The translations under genes were made by a program, and so were the position numbers. Below the pieces are notes generated by a model. The model did no database searches and was not told the DNA's origin. It was given only the letters and a program-made list of their open reading frames with translations. DNA of 64,000 bases from Campylorhamphus procurvoides (Eukaryota; Chordata; Aves; Passeriformes; Dendrocolaptidae): contig WBMV01008303.1 of the NCBI GenBank assembly GCA_013396655.1, forward strand, positions 1,028,358-1,092,357, given 5' to 3'. This document shows, piece by piece, positions 34,301 to 46,900 of the stretch (its first letter is position 1; each line of letters starts with the position of its first letter).

Positions 34301-35792
34301 TTCAGCTGCCATTAATCCCCCAGCCTGGCTGGCTACCCCTTCTAGCAGTTCTGTTTCACTGTGGGAATTGCTCAAGAGGCAGCAGAACAGAGGGAGATGG
34401 AGAACAGCAGTGAGGGAGGGAGGAACAATCTGCAGATATGGCTGTTTGTTTGGATATGTTCTCCAGGATGTTGATAACCTGCACAACCTGAAGTTAGTGA
34501 TTCCATATGTATATGTGTATATACAGTCTTGATAGGGGATGGCAGGCATTGGGTTTGTGTCCTGAGAATGGGCTGGACACTGTCACAACCCATCAGCAAA
34601 TCAGCCTACATGCTCTGTGATTTATCATTTCCTTCAGCTGATGAAGAGATGTCAGTTCTCATGTACTGTACGTGTCGGGTGATACATGAATATGATCCAT
34701 TTGACACGTCAGTGCATAATTTTTCCTTTTGTGCAGTGTAGGTGTGACTTGTCACATATGTTATGTGCTAATTTTCCTGTGACACTGATTGTGACAGCTT
34801 GAGAACATCTACTTAGGGCTGGGAGCAGCTGAAAGGGTAAACAAGTTCAAGTCTGGGCCAGGAGTGTCCCCTGTTGGGTGTGAGAAAGAAAGAGTCCTTC
34901 AGAGTGAAGGAGACATTCTGAAAAGTCTGTCCCAGCCACTGAATTTCCCACTGGACATCTGTCACATGAAACAGGTTACAAGTGAATGTCTGTGAGCCTG
35001 GGAGCCTCAAGGCTCTGAAGATCCTGCATACAGGAGTGGCAGAGGGACAGCAAGGTGAGGTGCTGGCCTGATACTGCAAGGGCACCGGGGCAGACTGTGC
35101 TGCACCTGTGGCACACAGTTCATCTGTCTGGGCTTTATCCAGTAGAAGGGGGTGTTGGATACTGACCTGGAGATGGCATTTGTTTCTGGGTGTGATCCTT
35201 GCACAGTCTCCCCATTCTTCTTGCCTTTTTCTGGCATTTATAAGCAATTTGTAAGTGGTTTTTTTTTGACAGAGATCTCATGAGCAGATTACTGTGCTTC
35301 TTATTTGCAAAGGAAACTTGTTGATGATGTTTTAACTAGTGTTGGTTTTAGTGACTGTACCCCTTTAAACTGTAAATCTCAGATGACCTTGCAAATGGGA
35401 AAGGTTTGGGCTGTGGCATCCCAAGAGGGCAGGGGGAAAAGTACATTATGGTAGAGTTGGGGATAATAATGCAGGATTAGGCCTGTGTGATTCTGTATGG
35501 AATATAAACCACAGTGGATCTGTAGGGGGTGATCTATTATTGGAGAGATATCTTATACATAAGGAATAAGATATCTGTATTCATTCTTGGAGCAGTGAAT
35601 ACCTGGGTATGCTGTGAATATTTGTATTTGTCTACTTATATTCACACTTTGGTTTTGGTCAGATGGCTCATTTCTTTCTACTCCTAAACTGTTGTGTATT
35701 GATGTTAAGTGCTGCTAAACAGGTCTCATGCTTCACTAAGGGGAAGATTCCTGTCCTGTCAATTCTAGGTGAAGTCCTTTTTGAGTGCATTT
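34301..35792. other. Unique DNA, nothing recognised except a hairpin
   Basis: The stretch has frames up to 144 codons (34813-35247, minus) without known motifs. A perfect hairpin lies at 35546-35576. GTGACTTGTCAC at 34745-34756 is a small 5-bp palindrome with a 2-base centre. Confidence 0.45.
35546..35576. repeat. Short perfect inverted repeat (AT-rich hairpin)
   Basis: AGATATCTTAT at 35546-35556 and its exact reverse complement ATAAGATATCT at 35566-35576 flank a 9-base loop, ACATAAGGA. The arm itself contains the palindrome AGATATCT. The stem is 11 pairs and mostly A-T. Function is unknown. Confidence 0.7.
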
Positions 35793-35870
35793 GTTTTGGG
35801 GTTTTGGTTTGGTTTGGGGTTTTTTTGTTTTTGTTTGGGTTTTGGTTTGTTTGGGGTTTGTTTCTTAATT
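35793..35870. repeat. GT-rich low-complexity tract
   Basis: About 75 bases made almost only of G and T, with repeated GGGGTTTTGG, GGTTTGG and GTTTGGGG units. The minus strand is A and C only. Several two- to four-G runs are present, but no clean set of four GGG tracts within short loops. A hydrophobic F/V/W-rich peptide seen in a 69-codon frame is an artefact of this composition. Confidence 0.85.
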
Positions 35871-38579
35871 AAATATCTGTGAAAATGTTATGGTCTAAAC
35901 CCAAACGTTTAACTGTTGTAATTCCAGAGGATCACTAATAACTGTGTATAGCATATTGACAGCTCTCAAAAAGGAAGGACTCTCAGATGTCCTGCTCTAA
36001 GGAGGAGGAACTGGAGATCATTTACCATCACCAAACAAAAGAAAAAAAGTACCAGGGATTGTGCTCAAGGGAAGTCAGCAAGAATTGGGTGGACCTTTGG
36101 ACTTTCCATATGAATTGAGTTAAATTGGCTAAGGAATGTTACACATTTGAATCTAACAGCACAGCTTCCTACATGTGACTGTATTTCAGATAATAAACCC
36201 TGTGGGAATATTGGTTTTTTCCACCATATTTTTGGTCTCAAAAGAGTTCCCAAGAAGGGGAGGAGAAGCCAGGATCAAATTAAAATGTTCTTTGTGCAAG
36301 CATTGACTAAACCCATGGGAACAGATTCTGTTTTGGTTTGGCAATGTAAATCAGTATGAACTCACCTGTAAAGTGAAAAAGAGTCAGACTAAATCATGCC
36401 TTTGGAGTCTTATCCAAATGGGACTAGCACAGAGATGATGTTCTAGTGGCAGACAATGAAAGCAAGAAGATAATGCCCAGCAACAAGCCTGTTTTGGACA
36501 CCTCATGAATGTACCTGGAGAAGAGTCAACATATCAACCTACTTGCTTTCATTCTGGTTCCTTTCCTAGAAGAAAGCTGAAGAAAGCTGAGAAAAACTAC
36601 AGCTTAAAAGAAGTGAAAACAGAGCTGTAGCAGCTGAAGAATCAAACTTCCTCCTGTGACATGTGAGTTAACCCTTGCAATTCAATTAAAAGGGCATTGA
36701 ACTTGATTGTGATCCAGGCTCAGGCAGCCCCCTGCTTGGCCAGGCCAGTGTATCTCCCTGTGCTTTGGCTTGTCCAGCTACAAAATGTGGATTGTGCTGC
36801 CCAGGGAGAGCCTGGACCTGCCCCTTTCTGTGCATTAGTGTGTCTAAGGAACCAAAAGACAGGGAAGAAAAGGGCAGAGGGAAACTCTCTGCGAGTGCAC
36901 AGATCTATTGAAGTAAATAGCCATGGAGGGTGCAGAATCAGAGCCTTCGGGGCCAGCGTATTTTGGCATCCTAAGAGGAGCTGCCTTTTGACTTCTAATT
37001 ACTTGGACCTGTCCCTGAGGCTTTGTCACCAGATGAAACACTCCTTTATGATGCACAGCTGGAAATACTTTATCCCCTTATAGATTTCTTCTACTGCCTG
37101 ATATTTCCTACAGCATCATGTGCTATACTGTATAGTAAATCTCTCCTCCATCAGACAGGCAGATACAAAACAGAAAGTGATTTATTATTCACTCCCATTA
37201 TGCCTGTTTTCATAGAAACTAATTATTCTGCATTGTTGTATTAGATACTTTAAGAAAGATTACATTTTTCTTACTTTTGGCTGATAAAAAAATTAAATCC
37301 ATCAGTTTTCCTAAACACATTAGAGTAAAGACAGAATTTCTGGTTCTAATTATTAATCAGTCAGATTTGAGGACACAGAATATTTGACTTAAGCTCAATA
37401 TATGCACGAACAATGTCCCAATATCACATTTTGTATTGAAACAATTTTTCACTTTATTAAAGTCTTTAGGAGAGGAACCCAAGCTGCAGCTCTCGCTCAA
37501 GGTCGTGGGAGCTTAACGCAGCCTCATTGGTGTAACAAAGCTTAAACGTTATCTTCAACTTTACAGGCACTACAGGCATCTTCTTCCCTCCCCTCCAAGC
37601 CCCTCGTTATGCCTTAGTGTTGTAGGGATGAGATAAGGGAGAGGGAAGCTATCCATCATGCCTGGAGCCTGGGTGGGAATGTTCTGTAGAAGGAAGAGAG
37701 ACCAGGGGCTTGGGGCAGAGTTAAGGTGGGTGCTAGAAATTTTGATAGAACACCACATGGTGATTTTTATAGATTTGAATCTGGGATTCAGCCATGATTT
37801 GCCAAACAGCACATGCGTGTGCTTATACCTGAGCAGCCAAGTCGTCAAACTGCAGGTGCAGGAACAGGGAAAGGGAAGCATGGGTCTGAATATTTTCCCA
37901 AATCTGATCTGCTGGCAAGGACAAGCAGGTAGCTCAGAGAATGGCTCTGATACTGTCACCATGTCACCACTTCCTCAGGGAGCACAGGAGAGCTATCAGG
38001 GTGTGAGCTACTCCTGATACACTGGTGGAGCCTGAGGGAACCAGCCCAGCAAGCTCCTGCACAGGGATGAGCAGCTCTGGGAGGCATCTCTGCTGGAAGG
38101 ACTCAGAACTCAGTCCTTACAGCTTTATCTCTCCTTCATGCAATTGTCATGCATCAGATTTGTTGTTGCCTTTTGCTGTATAAGCAAAAAATTCAGCCAA
38201 AAATGGATGAATTTTATTTTAGTTTTAGCATGAACTGCCTTGAAGTCATTCTGTATTTTTTTAAAAAAGAAAAAAAATTATCAGCAGAGCAAGAACTGGA
38301 AGAAATGGTGATTTCAGGAAATCAGAAATAGTTTAAACATTTTCTACTCCCCATTCTGGACTGTGTTTCTGTGAGACGACAAAGGACACTTGAGTTGCAG
38401 AGACAGGTCAGATGCATGCCCTAACCTAGCCAGGGTAAGTTCCAGCTTCTCCAGGAGAGGATAAGTAACCTCACCACTAAAGGATAACCAAGCCCTCCTG
38501 CAAGGGGTGTTTATGGTGTTATCCAATGAAAGGGACTTCCCACAGAACTCCATCAGGAAGCAGACCAAAGGAGGGAAGG
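35871..38579. other. Unique DNA, no gene recognised
   Basis: Mostly single-copy-looking DNA. AGAAAGCTGA is doubled near 36570-36590. A small CpG-bearing segment at 37460-37550 stands out from its AT-rich flanks and is discussed as a finding. Frames of 128, 130 and 119 codons (36697-37083 plus, 37570-37962 minus, 37658-38017 plus) have no known domain. Confidence 0.45.
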
Positions 38580-38735
38580 TCTGTCGTGGATGCCCCATCC
38601 TGGAAGTGTTCAAGCCCAGGCTGAATGAGACACTGAGCAACCTGGTCTAGAGGAAGGTGTCCCTGCCAATGGCAGGGTGTTGGAACCAGAGGATCTTTAT
38701 GATCCCTTCCAATCCAAACCATTGTGTGATTCTAT
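38580..38735 (+). repeat. Avian CR1 LINE 3' end, sense
   Basis: The segment runs GTGGATGCCCCATCCTGGAA at 38586-38605, CCTGGTCTAGAGGAAGGTGT at 38641-38660, CCCTGCCAATGGCAGGGTGT at 38661-38680, TTGGAACCAGAGGATCTTTA at 38680-38699, and CCCTTCCAATCCAAACCATT at 38704-38723. It ends GTGTGATTCTATG with a single clear tail unit. It is a close match to the avian CR1 3' end, the least diverged interspersed repeat in the window and the strongest sign that this is a bird. It is truncated at the 5' side like most copies. Whether 38344-38580 is also CR1 is unclear. Confidence 0.95.
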
Positions 38736-41304
38736 GCCCTTGGTCTGCCTTTGAGGCTGTGCTGTAAACCAGTGGGTGTGCACAGTCAAAATGAGTCAAA
38801 AGGTTAGTGTCATTGCTGGAGTATTCCTCAGAGATCCCACGATGTGTGACGTGAATTAATCCTTCCATGAGACTGGAACAGTACTCTGTTCAATGCACAC
38901 CTTTCCCTGAAGGGGAACTTCTCCATTCAGCCACTCGACTGCAGTTAGAAAGAATCTCATCTCATCTCATAGGTCTCATTTTCTAATCAACCATGCTCCA
39001 TTTGTGAATACCACTTGTGTACACAATTATGGTACAGTCAGTTAACAACATAAGGTAGTTACATGATTTGCAGGCACCTGCATTAGATATTTGAATAAAC
39101 TCATGCTAATGTCCCATCAAATTTCCATTTTCATGGCAAAAAATTTAAGGCACACACAGTCATACACGTATTTTCTGAAACTGGGCTTGCTGTCTAACAA
39201 GTGGCAATACAAAGATCTTGTCTTCTTTCCGAGCTACCCAGAGCCTGTAATTCACTGTGTTATGCTCGTGTTCAGAATCAGATTAGCTTCTCTAATGGCA
39301 ACTAAAAAAACCCCACAACTGTACAACCTTGTGTCTTTGCAGGCTCCCCCCGCCAAAGCCCACTGTCAGCACAGAATGCAGGGCATCAAGATTAATAGCA
39401 GAGTAATGCACGTAGATGTCATTTCCATTTTAATTCTAATCAGCATTTAGCATGGCAAGTGTCACCAGCATATGGAAGCTGACACTGTCACTGCTGTCAT
39501 GTGCAGGGGGTTGTGGGTAACAGTCCAAAAGTGAGGGCATTGCTCTGTTATTGTCTTCTGGTTAAATACACATTGCAGCAAATTAACTTTATTTTATCAT
39601 CACATGCTCTTCTGTGGCTGCTTTCTTGACACTGCTGACTCTGCAGGCTTGAGAGTGGGAGTGCTCCTGGCTGGAGGGAGGTGGTTTCAGGCTCCTTCAG
39701 TTTGCCAGTGGCACTGAAACCTGTGCCATACTATGGAAGGAAACAGAAAGAGCAGGGACAGAACTGGGAGATGGACAGCCGATAAACATTTCTAAGTTTG
39801 TGCAAAATATTTTGCTGTTTCTTTCTTTTTTTAGCATTTCAGTGACTCAGAAATATGCTGAGAAAGAGCAAGCCTCTGGCTCTGCCTCTCAGAGCACTCC
39901 ACAGCGTGTGCCTCAGCCTGAACCAGGCTCCTCAAGGAGTCTTGGCTGGGGCTCTTGAGGCTAAACGTGTGTCCCTTCTGTTTCTCTGAAACACTGCACT
40001 GCACAAATGTCAGGGCACACACACTGTGTGTGTCACTCATCTGACCTCCTCACATGGCACTCTCATTGAATCTGCATCTCCTGCATTTGCAGGACAACAC
40101 CTTTGTGGATCTCCTGCTCTGTGGCAGGTTTGTGATTTGCCAAACAGTTGAAAATCTTTAATGAGATCTCAGAGCAGAAAACAGGACAAGGGGTTGTGCT
40201 GCTTTTGGGGTGCATGGTCTCATGGGGCACTCCTATTACAGGAACTCTGCTGAAAATCCCCCATCTCACTTGATGCTCAGGTGAATTTTTTTCCCCACTG
40301 TTTTTCTGGATCCTCCCATCCTTAAACGTTCAGGACTTTGTTTATTCTTGTACATGCAAGCAACTGCAGAAGAGATAGCTGATTGTATCTGTAATTTTTC
40401 TTCCCTTCTGCAGGCTCTCAGTTTTGACTAAGTATTCTTTTAAAAAGAATAAATAGCCCTTGGGAACCTGTGAACTGGAAACTCAGATCTCATGGCAATG
40501 AAATGTGCCTGTGTCGCTCATATATATATTTCCTTGATAATCCTTCTCCTGACTGCTGTTCTCCAGGGCAGATAATGATTTTATCTGTAGATGTCACCCC
40601 TAGAATATCCACAAGTTGTGTTCTTAAATGAATTTTTGGAATAATCCCATTGCCTCATTTGGCTCTGCAGAGCACTTGACCTTGGTCTGTCTTTCCTGCC
40701 TTGGGACAGTCCTTCTGCACCTTTCTCAAAGTGGAAAGAGGGAAGGGAGCCACTGATCTCTAGGCTGCGTTGCCAGGACTGGGAAAGCTGCACAGGGATC
40801 TTTCTTACATAGTCACAGAGGACTTTCTCAAATCTTTACACCAGGCCTGCTACAGCGAAGTCACCACTGCTCAGGCTCACTCTATCCCCCATCAGGAGCC
40901 TGACCCGGTAGGACAAAGTCCCTGCTGACAGTTGTGATGAGTGCCCATCATGACATCCCTGCTCACTGCTCGCTGCACTCCTGTGCCTGCCTCTCACTGT
41001 GCTTCCCACACAAGTCTCTGGTTCTCACAGAGCCAGGAAAGGGGCAGGGAGGTCAAACACTGTGTGGGTTTTGTGGACAGAGCTGACAAATATAATTTGT
41101 CCTCTTTTACTATTTCGTTATCCAAGGGGAGGCAGCCTAATCTTTCTAGATTTAAAAAAATAAAAATAAAATAAAATGTACAATGGAATCCTCTCCTGGC
41201 CACAAAGTAGCATATCCAAGAGATTATAGTTTCCACTTTGCCACGTCTGTTGTAAAAACCTTATCAGCTGGATGTTTGCACTATACTTAGATTACAGGCA
41301 ATAT
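38736..41304. other. Unique DNA, nothing recognised
   Basis: There is an ATCTC-type short tandem at 38956-38971. ACACACAC, one central T and GTGTGTGT form a perfect inverted repeat at 40017-40033. No repeat family or convincing exon was seen. Confidence 0.45.
41149..41176. repeat. A-rich AAAAT simple repeat
   Basis: A short AAAATAAAATAAAATG-type run. It has no clear retroposon body upstream. Confidence 0.7.
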
Positions 41305-41455
41305 GTTCTAATGGATGGGACTGGGGCTCGGGGAGCTTGAATTTTAACTCCACCTCTGCTACTGGTTTGCTGCATCCACTTGCAAAAATCCCTGCATGGC
41401 TGTTTCCCTTCTATTATTCACCTGTTAATTTTATCAGCCTTTCTAGAAAGAAGCC
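41305..41455 (+). repeat. MIR-like SINE, sense
   Basis: TTCTAATGGATGGGACTGGG at 41306-41325 followed by GCTCGGGGAGCTTGAATTTT at 41326-41345, AACTCCACCTCTGCTACTGG at 41346-41365, TTTGCTGCATCCACTTGCAA at 41366-41385 and CATGGCTGTTTCCCTTCTATTA follow the MIR head-to-body order ('gactcgggagacttgggttttattcccagctctgccactg'). It is diverged but nearly complete to the body. Confidence 0.65.
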
Positions 41456-43879
41456 CTTTCTTCTCCTAAAGGCAGAATCCAGAGTGGTGGGGCTGACCCA
41501 TGGACCACAAGAACTGATCTGTGGAGACATCCCAGCTTCCTTCTGGCCCCTGAGCTTGTCTCAGGCTTGAAGAGGGTCAATACAGGTTTTCCTGAAGGGT
41601 GTGAAGAATTGCGTTAGACTAAGATCAGACAATTTTAAGTGGTTGCCTCCCCTTTTCTGATGGAACTACTGCTGCCAAGGCTTGGGGGTGTGATCTACTT
41701 GGAATCATCTCCTGAACCACCAGTTCAGGCAGAAGGACTCTGCAACTGGGGAGGGATAACAACGATTTCAGTAATCTGATTTTAACTGGCCAACAAAAAC
41801 AGCCACTTGATGAAGAAAGGAAGAGTTCCTAGAATGGATGTGTATGATATAGCATGAAATGTTAAATTTTAAACTTCAAAACCTGCTTCTAGCAGTGCCA
41901 TTCGTCAAAGCCTCAATGACCATGTCCCATAGGATTGCATCACTTTTGCTATACTGGCACAAAGCAAGAATCAGCAAGCTTAGAAATTGCAAAAATCTCA
42001 AAGTAAGAACAGAACTTCACAGGCATGAGCTGACCAGCCCTGTGCCCTGCCACTTCTCCATCCAGAACACCTTGCTAATCAGACCAGACTGGGGGAATTG
42101 CTTCTTTTAAACAGATCTCCAGCTCCCTTTACTGTGAATGAGGCTTTGCAGAAGAAAACTTCATTTTTAGTGGCTTGCTTAGAGGGCTGATGCACCAGTG
42201 CCAGATGGTTTAAAAATACACGATGACACTGAGTGTGTATGTGGACACCTAAGAGGAAGACAGAGATGAATTTTAAGCTGGAGAGGGGAGTCCTTTATAT
42301 ATGAGCTTTCAGACATATTCCTGTTTTTCCTGACAAGGGTAGAAGAACACCGTCATAAGCTTCTCAGAAACATTTCTACAGCACCCATCTATCTGTCTAT
42401 CTTCTCCCTTTCTTTTACTCCCTTTCCCCCTGTATATGCCTGTCTACTACAGATAGACTCATTGCTCTCAGGATTTATATTGTCACTTGACATCTTCAAT
42501 AGAAGGGCTGGCTTGTAGCATGCATGGCTTGGGATGGGGATGGGTTTTAGAAAGACCAAATCTGAAAGCAAAGCTTGAGCAGAGCCTTCCACTCTTGCAG
42601 CGATCCCTGAGATCCTTCTTGTATGTCAGTATTGGACTGATCAGCATTTTGGACTGAACAAACACTGTAGTGGTGGGTTTCTGTCACCCAGTGCCACCTC
42701 ACAGCTGAGCTTCCATGGCAGGGGACACGGAAGGAAGCTGAGCCTTCATGGCTGAGGTGTTCACCGGCACCTCTGCCAGGGATGACAGCAAAGAAGCCAT
42801 GCTGGTTTGGCTGGGGCTGTTCTGAATTTTGACAAAAGATGGATGCCTTGGCCAGTGTCCCAGACCTGCATGATAGAGTCCTTTCCTCAGCTCCCTGCTT
42901 GTCTGCTTTTCTCCCCAGAGACTCCTCTCTGCAAACAGGCACAGTGCCACCTCTGTACTGGGAGCCAGAGCAAATAAAACTAAAGCCTGGTAGAGTGGCA
43001 GCAGTAGAAGAGAGGTGCAGGCTGCAGGGAGGAGTGGAGCTGGTTGCCAGAGAGAAGCACAGGGCCCTGCTCAGGGACAGGGAGGGCTGGAGGATGTGGA
43101 GTTAGGCAGGAGAAGACTGAAACCAGAGAGCCCAGGAATGGCTGGAGCAGATTGCTGGTGATGGGAGGACCCTCACAGCGAGCCAGTGCTCACTTACAGC
43201 GTGGACATGGCTCTGATGGCTCTTCCCCTTTGTCAGCAGTGCTGATCTGGCAAAATGACATTGTTTCCCCACAACAGGAAAGGAACTGAGGCAGCAACCT
43301 CATCAGTATACCACACAAGACAACTGATACAAAGCATTCCCCTGTTGGTGTCATTCTAAAGAATCTTTAAAAGATATTTCTTTTCTGTTTTGTAGCAATC
43401 TCTTCAGCTCTTGCTGATCCCTAGGGAAAAAAAGCAAAAAACCATAACCTAGCTTAGAAAACAAAAACAAAAAATAACCCCCAGCAGACATCACAGGACT
43501 GGGATCAAGAGATAACAGCAGAGAATTTCTCTCCTGCATGCAGGTTAATTAAATGACACAGATAACCTTGTGCATGCCCAGAAAAACTGCGTTTTCTTTC
43601 TGAAATCATATCAATCATTTAATTATCCCACTTCTCACGCTGCCATTATCTAGAGCTAAAGGCTGCACAATTATTTTTTGATTTAGTTTTTTTAAACTCA
43701 CCTTTTTTCTTTCAAAGCCTGAGTTATCACTCAGTTAAAGATACATGTAGGCACTCTAGCTCAGATCTGACCTCCCAGCTTATTTTTTGGAAGTTCTTGC
43801 ATTTCATTTCTCATCACAGTGTATGCTAACAACTTCTTAGTGGAGTATGCAGCAAGTTAATTGCTATTTGTCACGCATG
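41456..43879. other. Unique DNA, no gene recognised
   Basis: Positions 42.7-43.2 kb are richer in GC and carry overlapping frames of 60-131 codons on both strands, none recognised. AGCTGAGCTTCCATGGCAG near 42703 and AGCTGAGCCTTCATGGCTGA near 42736 form a worn direct repeat. Positions 43600-43720 are AT-rich and look like possible conserved non-coding DNA (see findings). Confidence 0.4.
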
Positions 43880-43985
43880 GTAAAGTAAAATGCTCAAAGT
43901 CATAGAGTAGGTCAGTGTCAGAGAAGGGGTTCATTCCCAAGCTAATGAACTCGTTCTACAGCCTGCTTCTGTCTCACCTTGTTGG
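43880..43985 (-). repeat. MIR-like SINE fragment, antisense
   Basis: GCTCAAAGTCATAGAGTAGG at 43892-43911, TCAGTGTCAGAGAAGGGGTT at 43912-43931, CATTCCCAAGCTAATGAACT and ACAGCCTGCTTC follow the reverse MIR order ('gcccaaggtcacacagcaggtcagtggcagagctgggattagaacc...'). The tail side is missing. Confidence 0.65.
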
Positions 43986-46900
43986 CTTTAGGAAACAAAG
44001 ATGGTCTTTAGGCTTTGAATGCCCTCAATCTCAATAAAAATAGGTTTAATTAGTATCTCAAATCAAAGGGAGGAAAAACTGCTCTCTTCTCTGGTGATAA
44101 ATATGCTGTGAATGCATCAGTACAGGTGTACTGCAAACAACACACGACACAGTTTGGCCATAGCTGACTGCCTTTGATCAAAATAAAATGACTTCTAGAA
44201 CGCTTGAGGGTGTTGCAGGGCAGAACTGGATTTACATCATCTTTGTGGTGCAGAACTGAAAAACAGGGAGCTGCAGGGCAGAACTGAGTGAGAGCAACTG
44301 AGCTGCATCGGATTGCGGGGTAGAAGTGGCAGGTGGGGCTGGGAGTGTGTGCAATACCAGAATTGCAGAGCTGTGTGGGAGCCTGAGGCTGCCACGGCAG
44401 TGGGGGCTGCAGGATGGGGCCACGCACACTTTTCTGGTCCATGAGCTGTTTTCCCAGAATAATGGTTGCCAAGTCCCAAACCTTGAATGAACCACCCAAC
44501 ACTCAAAGCTGCAGTGTGTGGCAGAGCCCACCCTCCACTCCTCACCCCGTGGTTGTATCCCAGGCCAAGGTGTGCCATGGGCAGCTTGTCTCCCAAGCTT
44601 TTCAATCCGCACGTACCTGCATTTGCACTACTGAAAGTGGGGTGATGGAAGGCCAAGAAGGAGTGTGTGGGGAAACTGGAGTGATGGAGAGAACTTCCTG
44701 TGCATTAGGAGGAAATTCTTATTGGCTTTGACTGCAATTTGTGCCCTGACAGCCTGGGTCCCTCGCCAGCTGTTTTTCCTGTGCTGAGTGCTCTGCTTGC
44801 TCTTGTTCACATTGCAATCTCCAGGACTGTATTATTTTTTTTCTTAACCAAAGAGCTGCCAGCTGGTGTTGTTGATCACACCCCCAGCAGCAGGCACAAA
44901 GGCCAGCACACACTTTACACAACACTCCTTCTCTTCCCCATTCTATTTTAGAGCTAATAAAAACATTGTCCTTTTAAACAAGCAGCTGGGAGTGTCACTA
45001 ATTTCAGTCTTTTCATTAAGGTGCTTTGACAGAGCTTTTTTTTCCTATGGCTCTTCTTGCCCCAGAGCTATGGTTGGGCAAGGGCTGGCCAAACTCCAGC
45101 CCTGCTCCACATGGCAGGTGTTGAACCCTCAGTCCACAGCAGTTTGTAGCCCTAATCCATCCACGGAGCACAGGCAGCCCTTGTCAGGTCTGTGCTCCCT
45201 TTCTCCAACCTCCTGACATTACCAGTGCTGAGAGTTGTCCCTGACCACGTTATTCATTCTCTGTTTCTGAGCCTTTTGTCCCTCCATTGACAGTCACTGC
45301 TGTCCCTCTGCTAAGGACACAAATCCCTAACCTACTCCTCTTCCTCAGTCAGAGGTAGTCAACAGCAGTCAGCCTATTGCGACCGCTTAGATGGCCTGAC
45401 ATCAAGGATATTGAAAAAGAAGGAATTTGATGGAAAATTATGATGTCCCTTTTTGGATGTGTATGGATAATTGCTCCTAAGTTTAAGGAATATGAAGGAA
45501 TTTGCAAATGCAGTGAACGAGCAGTGAGTTTTGGCACTGTGGGCTAAGCCAAGGGTGTATCTGCCTGTCAGAAGTGCCAGAGAGGGCAGCCTGCAAGGTG
45601 AAATCAGGCAGTGCAGATCTGGAGTCACCCCATTTAAAGTCAGGCACTTAACTGAGGTGCTTCAGCTAGGAATGTGGTTGTCCTAGGTTATTTGTATGTG
45701 CAGTCCATGGAAAGCTGGAGGCTATTGAAGATCTTCTTTCCACTCTGGAGGTGTTTCTTTCTCCCCTGACTGCAGAGAGAGTTTAGATGGATAAGGTTTC
45801 CATTTCAGATGCTGAATTTAAGTAGCTGAAGTTAGATACAATAAATCTGGGCTTTGGAAATCTGCTGCTGCATCAGTGCCAGACTCATGATTGTTTCCTG
45901 CATTTGTCTTACAGAAGGCATCTCTTTTTTCATCTAGAACCTGTGTAGTTACCTGTCTAATACAAAGAAGTTGAGTATGCTAGGAGTGAGCTCATGAAGT
46001 GTGAGCTCTACATGTCCAAAGTATGTGCACCCACCACTGACTTTTTTGAGACACAAGATTAATCCAAGTCACTGACTTTCCCTCTCTCTGATGGATATCC
46101 TTTCCATTTCCATTATATCTCTATAAGCATGCATGAGAAAGTGTAAACAGAGTCGGGGCACATGGCAAGGAGTAGGATAATACATTTTTTATCCCCACCA
46201 GTTAGGGATGACAGCATCACATATTTACTCTCAGTGACTTGTGGTTGTTTGCTTCTAACAAATGTAAATCAGGAGTGTGGTACTGCACCATCCATCACTC
46301 AGTATTTTTAGACCATTCCAGAGTTGCTGAGGTTGTACCTGAAGTCACTGATGTTATTAATAGAGGTGGCAGTGATAACAAGATGCTTTGATATCTTATT
46401 TCCCAGTGGGGTTCAGTCCTGCACAGTGCGTATCTGTATTTTTCCAGCCTTGACTTGTGTTCTTGCCTCTCTGGTGTTTGAGTGACAGCCTTCGTTGAAA
46501 GCATCTGAAGAGAAATGATGATCATTTTCATCCCCTGCATTTGCAGTTGCTCGCTCTGCCATTCAGCCTTCCTAAGGATCCAGGTAGTGACCATCCATCC
46601 CTCTGAGTGGCTCCCAACAAGCAGGCAGAGAGGCACACCTGGCTAAGCTGCAGTAACACAGGAGGGGAAAGCCAGTCCCTGAAAGCCTCCTGTCACACGG
46701 AGTGCTGGGCACTGCTGTGTACTAGCAGGAGGTGGGAGGAGAGTAACCAGCACGAAAGCAGACGATTGACTTACAGAGATGGCTGTCTACTGTCAGAAGC
46801 CTGTCACTGCAGAGTAGGCACTGCTGATGAAAGCAGCCTGTAGGGCCACTCAGTCGCCTTCTCTCTCTCTTTCTCTCCAGTCCTCCCACTTGGAGGACAG

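Noticed and set aside
36340..36370. Minus-strand ACAG before GTGAGT donor
   Set aside because: The sequence before the donor looks like an acceptor tract rather than an exon, so no exon fits.
36370..36440. Possible old CR1 fragment (GTCAGACTAAATCATG)
   Set aside because: A single short match without the expected neighbouring motifs.
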